A stretch of 64,000 nt of DNA from CAHJXG01 sp964235485 (GTDB taxonomy: Bacteria > Pseudomonadota > Alphaproteobacteria > Acetobacterales > Acetobacteraceae): the NCBI GenBank assembly GCA_964235485.1, contig CAXSAZ010000001.1, positions 310,001-374,000 of the forward strand, written 5' to 3'. A program made the position numbers and the translations under genes. The notes under the pieces were generated by a model. That model did no database searches and was not told where the DNA came from. It saw nothing but the letters and a program-made list of their open reading frames with translations. Position 1 is the first letter of the stretch. Every line of letters begins with the position of its first letter. Shown in pieces: positions 47,199 through 56,154 of this stretch.

Positions 47199-48119
47199 TT
47201 ACAGGAGGCGTTCCGGTTTCAGCCAGCCATCGCTCAGCCGACACAAACCGATCACGCGCGTCCCCGCCATGGCACGGGCCAACCCGCCATTCGGGTCGGC
47301 CGCCTGTGGAATACGGCCCATCAGGTCCACCAGATTGATCGCCTGGCCGTTCGATAGGCCGAAGACCTCCGCCTCCGTCAAGGCCAGCGCCGGGATGTCG
47401 GCCAGCGCGGTCGCGACGGGAAGCAAAAGGTTCGGGGAAGCTGGCGCGTTGTCCGCCCCCGCCACGCATTTGTCCAGCGAAATCGCCTGCCCTTCCGTGA
47501 ACGGCCCGACGCGCAGCCGGCGCAGCGCCGCGACGTGGCCCAGCGTGCCGCAGGCCTGCGCCAGGTCGCGGGCGAGGCTGCGCATGTACACGCCTTTGCC
47601 GGACTGCACCTCGAAGATGACGGTGTCGGCGTCGGGGCGCTCCACCAGGGCGAAGCGGTCCACGCGCGCCGGGCGCGGCTCCAGCACGGGCGCCCGGCCT
47701 TCACGCGCCATGTCGTAGGCCCGCTCGCCCGCCACCTTGATCGCGGAGTAGGCAGGCGGGATTTGCATGATGTCGCCCAGGAAGGCGGGCAGCGCCGCCG
47801 CGATCTGCGCATCGGTCGGCCGCGCGTCGGAGGTCGCGATTGTCTGCCCGTCCGCGTCGTCCGTGTCCCGCGCATCGCCCAGGCGCAGGGTGAAGCGATA
47901 CAGCTTGGTGCCGTCCATGACGTAAGGCACGGTCTTGGTGGCATGGCCGAACGCTACCGGCAGCACGCCCGTCGCCAGCGGATCGAGCGTGCCGCCATGC
48001 CCGGCCTTTTGCGCGTCGAAGCCGCGGCGGACGCGGTTCACCACGTCCGTGCTGGTCATGCCCGGCGGCTTGTCAACAACCAGCCACCCGTTGAGCGGGC
48101 GGCCATGCTTGCGTCGCAT
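47199..48119 (-). CDS. truB: tRNA pseudouridine(55) synthase
   Basis: TruB converts U55 of tRNAs to pseudouridine. 306 residues: GWLVVDKPPGMTSTDVVNRVRR, AGHGGTLDPLATGVLPVAFG with the catalytic Asp, PPAYSAIKVAGERAYDMAREG and SGKGVYMRSLARDLAQACGT. Length and motifs are standard. It lies 27 bases after rbfA and 22 bases before rpsO. Confidence 0.97.
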   Translation of the reverse strand: MRRKHGRPLNGWLVVDKPPGMTSTDVVNRVRRGFDAQKAGHGGTLDPLATGVLPVAFGHATKTVPYVMDGTKLYRFTLRLGDARDTDDADGQTIATSDARPTDAQIAAALPAFLGDIMQIPPAYSAIKVAGERAYDMAREGRAPVLEPRPARVDRFALVERPDADTVIFEVQSGKGVYMRSLARDLAQACGTLGHVAALRRLRVGPFTEGQAISLDKCVAGADNAPASPNLLLPVATALADIPALALTEAEVFGLSNGQAINLVDLMGRIPQAADPNGGLARAMAGTRVIGLCRLSDGWLKPERLL

Positions 48120-48146
48120 TGTCAGTCCTTGGTTGTGAAGCCGGCC

Positions 48147-48629
48147 CTACGGGTCGGGATCGGCGGACGGCGCGACCGGCGCCAGGTCGCGCGCTACTTC
48201 CGGCGCCCGCAGCAGCCGGTCCACGTGCATTGCGTAGTCGAGCGTCGTGTCCGGCTGGAACGACACCTGGGGCGCCACCCGCAGCCGCATCTCATGGGCA
48301 AGCTGCATACGGAAGAACGGCGCGGCGCGGCGCAGCGCCGGCAGCAACGCGTCGATGTCGCTGCGCCCTAGCCGGGCGACGAAAGCGGTGGCGTTCTTGA
48401 GGTCCGGGCTGATCCGCACCTCCGTCACCGTGATCTTCGCATCCGCAAGCTCCGGATCCCGGAAGTCGCCACGGAAGAACAGCGTCGAGAGCACGTGCCG
48501 GATTTCCTCCGACACGCGCAACTGCCGCTGGGTCGGCGCCTTGGCCGAGGGCCGGCCGCGCGGCTTGCCACCCGGCGCCTGGCCCCGCCCCGGCGCCGCT
48601 CCCGGTTTGGACCGAGGCGGCTTGCTCAC
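48147..48629 (-). CDS. rbfA: 30S ribosome-binding factor A
   Basis: RbfA helps mature the 5' end of 16S rRNA. 160 residues with a basic Pro/Gly-rich N-terminal extension of about 35 residues, then QRQLRVSEEIRHVLSTLFFRGDFRDPELADAKITVTEVRISPDLKNATAFV, the KH-like core, and a Pro/Asp-rich tail. The start is GTG at 48629, chosen because it overlaps the infB stop as GTGA, the same coupling seen at other junctions here. Confidence 0.93.
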   Translation of the reverse strand: MSKPPRSKPGAAPGRGQAPGGKPRGRPSAKAPTQRQLRVSEEIRHVLSTLFFRGDFRDPELADAKITVTEVRISPDLKNATAFVARLGRSDIDALLPALRRAAPFFRMQLAHEMRLRVAPQVSFQPDTTLDYAMHVDRLLRAPEVARDLAPVAPSADPDP

Positions 48630-51295
48630 CCCGGGACCATCTCGATCTCGAAGCACTCAACCATGTCGCCTTCGCGCAGGTCGTTGTAGCCGGCGAAGCT
48701 CAGCCCGCACTCGTAGCCGCGGGCCACCTCCCGCACGTCGTCCTTGAACCGCTTCAACTGGCTCAGATCGCCGTTGTGGATCACCACCCCATCGCGCAAT
48801 AGCCGCACCCCGGCGCCGCGCTTCACCAAGCCCTCCGTCACCATGCAGCCGGCGACCTTGCCGGTCTTGGTGATGTCGAACACCTTGCGGATCTCGGCGT
48901 AGCCCAGGAAGTTCTCCCGCGCCTTCGGGGCGACCTTGCCCTTGACCATCTTCTCGATGTCGTCGGACACGTCGTAGATGATCGAGTAGTAGCGGATGTC
49001 CACCCCGTCCCGCTGCGCCAGTTCGCGCGCCTGGCTGGTGGCGCGGACGTTGAAGGCGACGATCACCGCGTCGCTGGCGCGCGCCAACTGCACGTCGCTT
49101 TCGGTGATCTGGCCCACGCCGGACAGCAGCACGCGGACCTTGACCTCCTCGTGCGCGAGCTTCGTGACCGCGCCCTGGATGGCCTCGGCGCTGCCCTGCA
49201 CGTCCGCCTTTACCAAGATGGCGACCTCCTTCTGCTCGCCGGCCACGACGCGGGCGAGCATCTCCTCCAACGTGCCGCGCGCCGCCGTGGCGCCAGCCGC
49301 CGAGCGGTCCTTCAGCTTGCGCTGGCGGAACTCGCTGATCTCGCGGGCGCGGGTCTCGTTCTCCACCGCGACGAACGGCTCGCCGGCGGTGGGCACGCTG
49401 CTGAGGCCCAGGATTTCGACCGGCGTGGAGGGACCCGCCACCTTGATCTGCTTGCCCTTGTCGTCGAGCATCGCGCGCACCCGGCCCCACTCGGCGCCGG
49501 CCACCACGATGTCGCCCTGGTTCAGCGTGCCCTTCTGCACGAGGATCGTCGCCACCGGGCCGCGCCCGCGGTCCAGCCGGCTTTCGATCACCGATCCCTC
49601 CGCGGCGCGCTTGGGGTTGGCGCGCAGGTCCAGGATTTCCGCCTGCAGCAGGATCGCCTCTTCCAGCGTGTCGAGGCCGGTGAGCTTGGTGGCCGAAACC
49701 TCCACGTCCTGGGTTTCGCCGCCCATCTCCTCCACTACGACCTCGTGGCTCAGCAGTTCCTGGCGCACGCGGGACGGGTTGGCGTCGGGCTTGTCGATCT
49801 TGTTGATCGCGACGATCAGCGGCGCGTTGGCCGCCTTGGCGTGGCGGATCGCCTCGATCGTCTGCGGCATCACGCCGTCGTCGGCGGCCACCACCAGCAC
49901 CACGATGTCCGTCACCGACGCGCCGCGGCTGCGCATGGCGGTGAACGCTTCGTGGCCCGGCGTGTCGATGAAGGTGATGCGCGGCCCGTTCTTGTCGCCG
50001 CCCAGCTTGTCCTCATGGCCGGACAACTGCACCTGGTAGGCGCCGATGTGCTGGGTGATGCCGCCGGCCTCGCCCGCCGCCACGTCCGTGGCGCGCAGCG
50101 CGTCCAGCAGGCTGGTCTTGCCGTGATCGACGTGGCCCATGATGGTCACGACCGGGGGACGCGGCTCCAGCGCGGTATCGACGTCCTCCTCCCCGTCGAT
50201 GCCAAGCTCCACGTCGCTTTCGCTGACCCGGCGGCTGCGGTGGCCGAACTCCTCCACCACCAGTTCCGCCGTGTCGGCGTCCAGCACCTGCGTCACCGTC
50301 GCCATCACGCCCATGCGCATCAGGGCCTTGATCACGTCCGGCACGCGCGCCGCCATGCGGTTCGCCAGTTCCTGCACCGTGATCGCCTCGGGCAGCACCA
50401 CGTCGCGCACCACCTTCACCTGGTCGCTGCGCAGCAGCTCAAGCTCGGCCTGGCGGCGCTCCCGCTCCCGCTGGCGGCGCACGGAGGCGAGGCTGCGGGA
50501 CTTGTCGTCGTCGCCCTCGATGGCGGCCTGCACATCGATGCGGCCGGGGCGGCGGCGGTCGTCCGTGGCCTTCTTGGCCACCGGCACGGCCGGCTTGCGG
50601 CCGGGCAGCACGATGCCGGGACGGCGGCGCGGGGCTTCCTCTTCCTCGCCAGGCCGGGCCGGCTTGAGGCGGAGCGTTTCGACCGGGGTGCCGGGCGCGG
50701 CGGGCGTCGTGGCCGGACGCGCGGGGCGCCGGACCTCCTCTGCGGGCGTGGCGGCCTTGGCCTGCGGCGGCGCGGCGGCAGCCGCTTCCGCGGCGGTCCG
50801 GGCGGCTTCTTCCTCGTGGGCCTTGGCCACCGCTTCCTCGGCGGCGCGGCGCGCTTCTTCCTCGGCGGCCTTGCGGGCTTCCTCCTCGCGGCGGCGGGCT
50901 TCCTCAGCGGCGGACAGGATCGAGATCTTTTCCTGCTCGCGGCGTTCGGCTTCCCGGCGGGCGTTCTCGCGCGCTTGCTCCTGGAGCACGCGCTGGCGCA
51001 CGGCGACCTCGGTGGCCGTCAGCGCACGGCCGGCGCCTGCGGCCGGGCGGGCGGCGATCGGCGGGCGCGGCGGCGCGCCGGGCACCACGGGCGCAATCGG
51101 CGTGGGCGCGCTCGGGAGGGGAGGGGGAGCGGCGGCGCGCTTCTTGCGCACTTCAACCTGCACGACCTTGGAGCGGCCGTGGCTGAAGCTCTGTCGCACG
51201 GACCCGGCGTCAACGGTCCGGCCAAGCTCCAGCCGGCCCGCGGGCCGCAAAGAAAGCCGGCCCTTGGCCGCATCCTGATCGTTGGTGTCGCTCAT
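48626..51295 (-). CDS. infB: Translation initiation factor IF-2
   Basis: 889 residues. The N-terminus has the alphaproteobacterial block GRLSLRPAGRLELGRTVDAGSVRQSFSHGR, then a long Ala/Glu/Arg-rich charged helix (about 90-200) and a disordered region. The GTPase begins near residue 380: TIMGHVDHGKTSLLDALR, GGITQHIGAYQV, FIDTPGHEAFTAMR and AINKIDKPDA. IF-2 domains II, C1 and C2 follow, ending CFEIEMVPG. The ATG at 51295 overlaps the stop of the YlxR gene as ATGA. Confidence 0.98.
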   Translation of the reverse strand: MSDTNDQDAAKGRLSLRPAGRLELGRTVDAGSVRQSFSHGRSKVVQVEVRKKRAAAPPPLPSAPTPIAPVVPGAPPRPPIAARPAAGAGRALTATEVAVRQRVLQEQARENARREAERREQEKISILSAAEEARRREEEARKAAEEEARRAAEEAVAKAHEEEAARTAAEAAAAAPPQAKAATPAEEVRRPARPATTPAAPGTPVETLRLKPARPGEEEEAPRRRPGIVLPGRKPAVPVAKKATDDRRRPGRIDVQAAIEGDDDKSRSLASVRRQRERERRQAELELLRSDQVKVVRDVVLPEAITVQELANRMAARVPDVIKALMRMGVMATVTQVLDADTAELVVEEFGHRSRRVSESDVELGIDGEEDVDTALEPRPPVVTIMGHVDHGKTSLLDALRATDVAAGEAGGITQHIGAYQVQLSGHEDKLGGDKNGPRITFIDTPGHEAFTAMRSRGASVTDIVVLVVAADDGVMPQTIEAIRHAKAANAPLIVAINKIDKPDANPSRVRQELLSHEVVVEEMGGETQDVEVSATKLTGLDTLEEAILLQAEILDLRANPKRAAEGSVIESRLDRGRGPVATILVQKGTLNQGDIVVAGAEWGRVRAMLDDKGKQIKVAGPSTPVEILGLSSVPTAGEPFVAVENETRAREISEFRQRKLKDRSAAGATAARGTLEEMLARVVAGEQKEVAILVKADVQGSAEAIQGAVTKLAHEEVKVRVLLSGVGQITESDVQLARASDAVIVAFNVRATSQARELAQRDGVDIRYYSIIYDVSDDIEKMVKGKVAPKARENFLGYAEIRKVFDITKTGKVAGCMVTEGLVKRGAGVRLLRDGVVIHNGDLSQLKRFKDDVREVARGYECGLSFAGYNDLREGDMVECFEIEMVPG

Positions 51296-52002
51296 GCATC
51301 CGCCCGTTCAATCAATCCGTCCTGCCCGGCGATGCCGGACAAGCGGTGTGTCTCAATATTCAGCGCCTCGGCAAGCCGGCCGCGCGCTATCACCACATGC
51401 ACCACATGGTCACGGCTGAAGACCGCGCCCAGGGCCGCGCCGGGCAACGGCGCCACCACGCCCACGTCTTTGGCTCCGCTCAAGAAGCGCATCCGCTCGT
51501 CCCGGCTCCCATCCGCTGCTTGGACGACCAGCCCGGCCCGGCCCGCCACCAGCCACTCGCGCGCCTTCTGGAACCCGCACACCGCCTGTCCCGCGCGCCG
51601 GGCCAGGCCCAACAGCTCGGTGATCCGCCGAACCAGGCCGGATTGCACCAACCCGGTTAGATCGACCGGCACGGTGACGGTTCCACGCGCCGCCCGTGCG
51701 AACGCGCCGCGGGTGCGAGCAGTTTCTAACACATCCCGGCGCGCGCTCAACCAGATTCCCCGGCCGGGCAGCTTTGCAAGCAGGTCGGGGACCACCACGC
51801 GGTCGGGCGACACGACGAACCGGACCATCCGCCCGCGGTGGTCGCGCTCCCGCGTCACCGCGCAGCGGCGCAGCGGCCCGGATTCCGGCTCGTCCTCTGG
51901 CGCGTCTTCTGGCTCGTCAGGCGTGGGACGCCTCCCCGCCGACCGTGTCAGCGTCGGCCTCCTGGCCGAGCGCGTCCGCGTCCTTGCCGAGCGCGTCCGC
52001 AT
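51292..52002 (-). CDS. YlxR/DUF448 RNA-binding protein with L7Ae-like domain
   Basis: 236 residues. The DUF448 core has LRRCAVTRERDHRGRMVRFVVSPDRVVVPDLLAKLPGRGIWLSARRDVLETA. The C-terminal part, LLGLARRAGQAVCGFQKAREWLVAGRAGLVVQAADGSRDE, is an L7Ae/YlxQ-like RNA-binding domain, as in the fused alphaproteobacterial form. YlxR-type proteins bind RNA, including RNase P in some bacteria. The only start codon before the conserved core is ATG at 52002, so the gene overlaps the 3' end of nusA by 86 bases and has an Arg/Thr-rich repeat-derived N-terminus. Confidence 0.9.
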   Translation of the reverse strand: MRTRSARTRTRSARRPTLTRSAGRRPTPDEPEDAPEDEPESGPLRRCAVTRERDHRGRMVRFVVSPDRVVVPDLLAKLPGRGIWLSARRDVLETARTRGAFARAARGTVTVPVDLTGLVQSGLVRRITELLGLARRAGQAVCGFQKAREWLVAGRAGLVVQAADGSRDERMRFLSGAKDVGVVAPLPGAALGAVFSRDHVVHVVIARGRLAEALNIETHRLSGIAGQDGLIERADA

Positions 52003-53509
52003 CGGCGTCCTCGCCGTCGAACCAATGGGCGCGGGCGGCCATGATGACCTGGTTGGCGGTGTCCTCGTCCATCGCGGCGGCGCCGACGATCTCCACCAGC
52101 TCGTCCGAAGCGAGGTCCGCCAGGTCGTCCAGCGTCTTCACGTCCTTTTCGCCGAGCGCCACCAGCATGGCCGGGGTCAGCACCTCGATGGACGCCACGT
52201 CGTCGCTGACCCCGAGCGCCACGCGCTTCTCCGTCAGCTCGTCGTCGCGCCGGGACAGGAAGGCTTGGCCGCGGCGGATCAGCTCGTCCGCCACGCTCTC
52301 GTCGAACCCCTCGATCTCCGCCAACTCCTCCGGCTCCACGTAGGCCAGCTCCTCGATGGTGTTGAAACCCTCGGTGACCAGGAGGCCCGCGATCACGTCG
52401 TCCACGTCCAGCGCCTCCACGAACAGGCCGGTGCGGCGGCGGTACTCTTCCTGGCGCCGCTCGCTTTCCTCGGCTTCCGTCAGGATGTCGATGTCCCATC
52501 GGGTCAACTGGCTGGCGAGGCGCACGTTCTGGCCGCGGCGGCCGATGGCGAGCGAAAGCTGCTCGTCCGGTACCACCACCTCGACCCGGCCGGCTTCCTC
52601 GTCCATCACCACCTTTGTCACCTCCGCCGGCGCCAGGGCGTTCACCACGAAGGTCGCGTGCTGCGAGGACCACGGGATGATGTCGATCTTCTCGCCTTGC
52701 AACTCCTGCACCACCGCCTGCACCCGGCTGCCGCGCATCCCGACGCAGGCGCCCACGGGATCGATGCTCTGGTCGCGGCTGATCACCGCCATCTTGGCGC
52801 GGCTGCCGGGGTCCCGGGCCACCGCCTTGATCTCGATGATCCCGTCGTAGATTTCCGGGACCTCTTGGGCGAACAGCTTGGCCAGGAACGCCGGGTGAGT
52901 GCGGGACAGGAAGATCTGCGGGCCGCGCGGCTCTTCCCGCACGTCGTAGATGTAGGCGCGCACCCGGTCGCCATTCCGGAAACTCTCGCGCGGGATCAGC
53001 TCGTCGCGACGCAGCAGCGCCTCCGCCCGGCCAAGCTCCACCATCATGTTGCCGTACTCGGTGCGCTTCACCACGCCGTTGATGATCTCGCCCACGCGGT
53101 CCTTGAACTCGTCGAACTGCTTCTTGCGCTCGTACTCGCGCACCCGCTGCACGATCACCTGCTTGGCGGTCTGCGCCGCGATGCGGCCGAAGTCGATGGG
53201 CGGCAGCGGGTCGATCAGGTGCTGGCCGAGTTGGATGTCCGGCTGGAACTTGCGGGCGATGTGGATGGGGATCTGGGTTTCCTCGTTCTCCACGGTTTCC
53301 ACCGCCTCCGTCCAGCGGGACAGGCGCACGTCGCCGGTCCTCTTGTCGATGGTGGCGCGGATGTCCTTCTCGTGCCCGTACTTGGCGCGGCCAGCCTTTT
53401 GGATGGCCTGCTCCATGGCTTCGAGCACCTCGTCCCGGTCGATCATCTTTTCCCGCGCCACCGCGTCGGCCACCAGCAACAGTTCAGGGCGGGAAACGGA
53501 GGTATCCAT
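51917..53509 (-). CDS. nusA: Transcription termination/antitermination factor NusA
   Basis: 530 residues. The polymerase-binding N-domain (LLLVADAVAREKMIDRDEVLEAMEQAI), S1 domain (around 130-200), KH1/KH2 (DPVGACVGMRGSRVQAVVQELQGEKIDIIPW and LSLAIGRRGQNVRLASQLT) and two C-terminal helix-hairpin-helix acidic repeats are all present. The last 30 residues are a short acidic repeat (DADALGKDADALGQEADAD). NusA controls pausing, termination and antitermination. The ATG at 53509 follows the rimP stop by 10 bases. Confidence 0.98.
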   Translation of the reverse strand: MDTSVSRPELLLVADAVAREKMIDRDEVLEAMEQAIQKAGRAKYGHEKDIRATIDKRTGDVRLSRWTEAVETVENEETQIPIHIARKFQPDIQLGQHLIDPLPPIDFGRIAAQTAKQVIVQRVREYERKKQFDEFKDRVGEIINGVVKRTEYGNMMVELGRAEALLRRDELIPRESFRNGDRVRAYIYDVREEPRGPQIFLSRTHPAFLAKLFAQEVPEIYDGIIEIKAVARDPGSRAKMAVISRDQSIDPVGACVGMRGSRVQAVVQELQGEKIDIIPWSSQHATFVVNALAPAEVTKVVMDEEAGRVEVVVPDEQLSLAIGRRGQNVRLASQLTRWDIDILTEAEESERRQEEYRRRTGLFVEALDVDDVIAGLLVTEGFNTIEELAYVEPEELAEIEGFDESVADELIRRGQAFLSRRDDELTEKRVALGVSDDVASIEVLTPAMLVALGEKDVKTLDDLADLASDELVEIVGAAAMDEDTANQVIMAARAHWFDGEDADADALGKDADALGQEADADTVGGEASHA

Positions 53510-53519
53510 GGGTGCTCTC

Positions 53520-54101
53520 CTAATTCGCCAGCGGGCCGGCCGGGTCGGGCCGGGTGGGGTCGTCCGTGTCGGGATCGGGCCGCGCCGGGGCAGTCGCCGC
53601 GATCAGCGCGTCCGTCAGCAGCAGCTTGGCCCGCCGCATGTCGGAGAATGGCAGCGCCGCATCCGTCCCGTCGTCCAGGCGCAGCCGAGCCTGTGTCTCG
53701 TCCGCGCCAAGCACGATGCCGGTGAAGCGGCGGCGGCCGTCCTGCGGCATCAGCATCTCGACCCGCGCCTGGTGCCCGGCGAACCGGTTCCAATCCTTCA
53801 CCCGGGTCAGCGGCCGGTCGATCCCGGCCGAGCTGACCTCCAGCGTCCAGGCACCGGGGAGCGGGTCCTCCACGTCCAGCACGGCGCCGATGGCGCGGGT
53901 GATGCGCTCGCAGTCCTCGACGCTGATCAGAGAGCCGTCCGCCCGGTCCGCCATCACCTGAACCGTCGGGCGCTCGCGGCCAAGCACGAGGACCCGCACC
54001 AACTCGTAGCCGAGATGGGACAGTTGCGGCGTGATGGTGCCGGCGATCTTGGCTTCCAGCCCGGAATGGTTCGGCTCGTCGCCGGCGGCAGGGCGCGTCA
54101 T
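53520..54101 (-). CDS. rimP: Ribosome maturation factor RimP
   Basis: RimP is needed for 30S subunit maturation. 193 residues: LEAKIAGTITPQLSHLGYELVRVLVLGRERPTVQVMADR, SVEDCERITRAIGAVLDVEDPLPGAWTLEVSSAGIDRPLTRVKDWNRFAGH. The last 25 residues are a Pro/Asp-rich tail. I chose the ATG at 54101, where conserved sequence begins; the longer frame reads through the upstream hairpin. First gene of the nusA-infB operon. Confidence 0.94.
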   Translation of the reverse strand: MTRPAAGDEPNHSGLEAKIAGTITPQLSHLGYELVRVLVLGRERPTVQVMADRADGSLISVEDCERITRAIGAVLDVEDPLPGAWTLEVSSAGIDRPLTRVKDWNRFAGHQARVEMLMPQDGRRRFTGIVLGADETQARLRLDDGTDAALPFSDMRRAKLLLTDALIAATAPARPDPDTDDPTRPDPAGPLAN

Positions 54102-54117
54102 CAAAGGGTCCAGAAAC

Positions 54118-54143
54118 AAAAAAGGCGGCCCGTGAAGGCCACC
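54118..54143 (-). terminator. Intrinsic terminator/attenuator before rimP-nusA
   Basis: On the transcribed strand GGTGGCC and GGCCGCC form a 7-base stem (one G-U pair, further G-U pairing possible) with a six-base loop, followed at once by TTTTTTGTTT. This is the best intrinsic terminator in the window. The T-run ends 16 bases before the rimP ATG and the hairpin lies about 59 bases after the trmB stop, so it either ends dapB-metK-trmB or attenuates entry into rimP-nusA. Confidence 0.75.
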
Positions 54144-54201
54144 CCCGAAGTCAACGGAAGGTTTATTGTTATGCTGACAACAGATAGTCCGGTCCCACCC
54201 T

Positions 54202-54954
54202 TCATGCAAGTGGCACGCAAGCCGGCGCTGCCGCCGGGCGACGGGTGAACGACCAGTAGAGCGGCGCACGCCCGGCCCGCAGCGCCTTGGCCTCGTATCG
54301 GGTGGGCGGCCAGCCGTCCGGGCGCGTGGCGGCGGGTGCGGCGGCCTCGAACCAGCCCTGCGCCGCCATGACCTCGCCGACCCAAGCCTGATAGGTCGGA
54401 TCGTCCGACGCCACGCGCCATTCGCCGCCCGGCGCCATGACCCGGGCCAGCAATGCGACCTGCGCCGGGTGGACGAAACGGCGTTTGACGTGCCGCGCCT
54501 TGGGCCAAGGGTCCGGGAACATCAGGAAAACACGGTTCAAACACGCATCCGGCAACGCCCGCAACAGCAGGCGCGCGTCCTCGTCCCAAAGGCGGAGGTT
54601 GCCGGGCAACGGCGCCGTGGCTTCCCCGCCCTCCGGCACCAGGCGGGACAGGAGGGAGCAGAGGCCGTTCTCGAACACCTCGCAGGCGATCAGGCCGGCG
54701 TGCGGGTGGGCTTCGGCCAGGGCTTGCGCGTGCTCGCCGCCGCCGAAGCCGATTTCCAGCCACAGCGTCTCGGGCCGGGGCGCGAAGGCGCCGAGCGGGT
54801 CCGCCGTCCCCGCGCCGGGGAAGCGCAGGCGGGGCAGCGTCACGTCGAGGAGCAGCCGCTGCCGGGGCCGCAACGGGTGGCTGCGGCTCCGTCCATACAG
54901 CCGGTCGGCCGGCGGCTTGAGCGCCGCCGCCCGCTCCTCCGAGGGCCTGCTCAG
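54202..54954 (-). CDS. trmB: tRNA (guanine(46)-N(7))-methyltransferase
   Basis: TrmB makes m7G46 in tRNA variable loops. ETLWLEIGFGGGEHAQALAEAHP is the S-adenosylmethionine motif, followed by NRVFLMFPDPWPKARHVKRRFV and the C-terminal PTRYEAKALRAGR. The conserved N-terminal RLYGRSRSHPLRPRQ is encoded upstream of the first standard start (TTG at 54873). In that frame, after the metK stop codon, there is no ATG, GTG or TTG; CTG at 54954 with AGG six bases before it is the most sensible start and gives 250 residues. With the TTG start the protein would be 223 residues and lack the conserved block. Confidence 0.88.
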   Translation of the reverse strand: MSRPSEERAAALKPPADRLYGRSRSHPLRPRQRLLLDVTLPRLRFPGAGTADPLGAFAPRPETLWLEIGFGGGEHAQALAEAHPHAGLIACEVFENGLCSLLSRLVPEGGEATAPLPGNLRLWDEDARLLLRALPDACLNRVFLMFPDPWPKARHVKRRFVHPAQVALLARVMAPGGEWRVASDDPTYQAWVGEVMAAQGWFEAAAPAATRPDGWPPTRYEAKALRAGRAPLYWSFTRRPAAAPACVPLA

Positions 54955-54966
54955 CGCCCGCCTGCT

Positions 54967-56154
54967 TCAGCGGTTGAAGGCGTTGCGCAGGGCCGGCACC
55001 AAGTCGGTCCGTTCCCAGGTGAACGTGCCGAGGTCCTCGTCCGGCGTGCGGCCGAAATGGCCGTAGGCCGAGGTCACGGCGTAGATCGGCCGGTTCATGT
55101 GCAGGTGCTCCCGGATGCCGCGCGGGCTGAGGTTCATCAGCTCTCGCAGCACGCGCTCCAGCTTCGCCTCGTCCACGTCCTTGCCGGTGTTGTCGAGATC
55201 GACATACACCGAGAGCGGGTGCGATACGCCGATGGCGTAGCTGATCTGCAAGGTGCACTTGTCCGCCAAGCCGGCCGCGACGACGTTCTTCGCGAGGTAG
55301 CGGCAGGCATAGGCGGCGCTGCGGTCCACCTTGGTCGGGTCCTTGCCGCTGAATGCGCCGCCGCCGTGCGGGGACGCGCCGCCATAGGTATCGACGATGA
55401 TCTTGCGCCCGGTCAGCCCGGCGTCGCCGTCCGGCCCGCCGATGACAAAGTTGCCGGTCGGGTTCACGTAGAACTCGGAGTCCGACGGCATCCAGCCCGG
55501 CGGCAGGCTGCTTTCCACCAGCGGGTGCAGCATCTCCTTGATGCGGGCCTGGTCCATGCCCTCGTCGTGCTGGGTCGAGACCACGATGCTGGTGGCGCCC
55601 ACCGGCCGGCCGTCCACGTAGCGCAGCGTGACCTGGCTCTTCGCGTCCGGCTGCAGCCCAGCCACGGTGGGATCGCCGTTCTTCCGCATCTCGCTCATGC
55701 GGCGCAGGATCAGGTGGGCGTAGTGGATCGGCGCGGGCATCAGCTCCGGCGTTTCGGTGCAGGCGTAGCCGAACATGATGCCCTGGTCGCCGGCGCCCTC
55801 GTCCTTGTTGCCGGCGCTATCGACGCCCACGGCGATGTCGGGGCTTTGGGCGTGCAGGTGGCAATCGACCACCGCGTTGCGCCAACTGAAGCCGCCCTGG
55901 TCGTAGCCGATGTCGTGGATCGCGAGCCGGGCGAGGTGGCACAGCAGCTCGGGCGTCACCGTGTTGGGACCGCGGGTCTCGCCCGCGAGCACCACGCGGT
56001 TGGTCGTGACCAGCGTTTCGCAGCCGACGCGGCTATAGGGGTCGGCGGCCAGGAAGGCATCCAAAACGGTGTCGCTGATGCGGTCGGCCACCTTGTCGGG
56101 GTGCCCCTCGGACACCGATTCAGACGTAAACAGGTACTCGCCCTTGGCGCGCAT
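54967..56154 (-). CDS. metK: S-adenosylmethionine synthetase
   Basis: MetK makes S-adenosylmethionine from methionine and ATP. 395 residues: YLFTSESVSEGHPDKVADRISD, GDQGIMFGYACTETPELMP, GGAFSGKDPTKVDRSAAYACRYLAKN are the family signatures. The ATG at 56154 has GAGGAGA five bases upstream. The 112-base gap to dapB shows no SAM-II or other riboswitch pattern that I can recognise. It supplies the cofactor used by the next gene, trmB. Confidence 0.98.
   Translation of the reverse strand: MRAKGEYLFTSESVSEGHPDKVADRISDTVLDAFLAADPYSRVGCETLVTTNRVVLAGETRGPNTVTPELLCHLARLAIHDIGYDQGGFSWRNAVVDCHLHAQSPDIAVGVDSAGNKDEGAGDQGIMFGYACTETPELMPAPIHYAHLILRRMSEMRKNGDPTVAGLQPDAKSQVTLRYVDGRPVGATSIVVSTQHDEGMDQARIKEMLHPLVESSLPPGWMPSDSEFYVNPTGNFVIGGPDGDAGLTGRKIIVDTYGGASPHGGGAFSGKDPTKVDRSAAYACRYLAKNVVAAGLADKCTLQISYAIGVSHPLSVYVDLDNTGKDVDEAKLERVLRELMNLSPRGIREHLHMNRPIYAVTSAYGHFGRTPDEDLGTFTWERTDLVPALRNAFNR

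Noticed and set aside
49151..53725. Very long + strand open frame opposite infB, ylxR and nusA
   Set aside because: Opposite strands of GC-rich genes often stay open. The translation has no domain, is full of His/Arg/Gly, and lies exactly on well-identified minus-strand genes.
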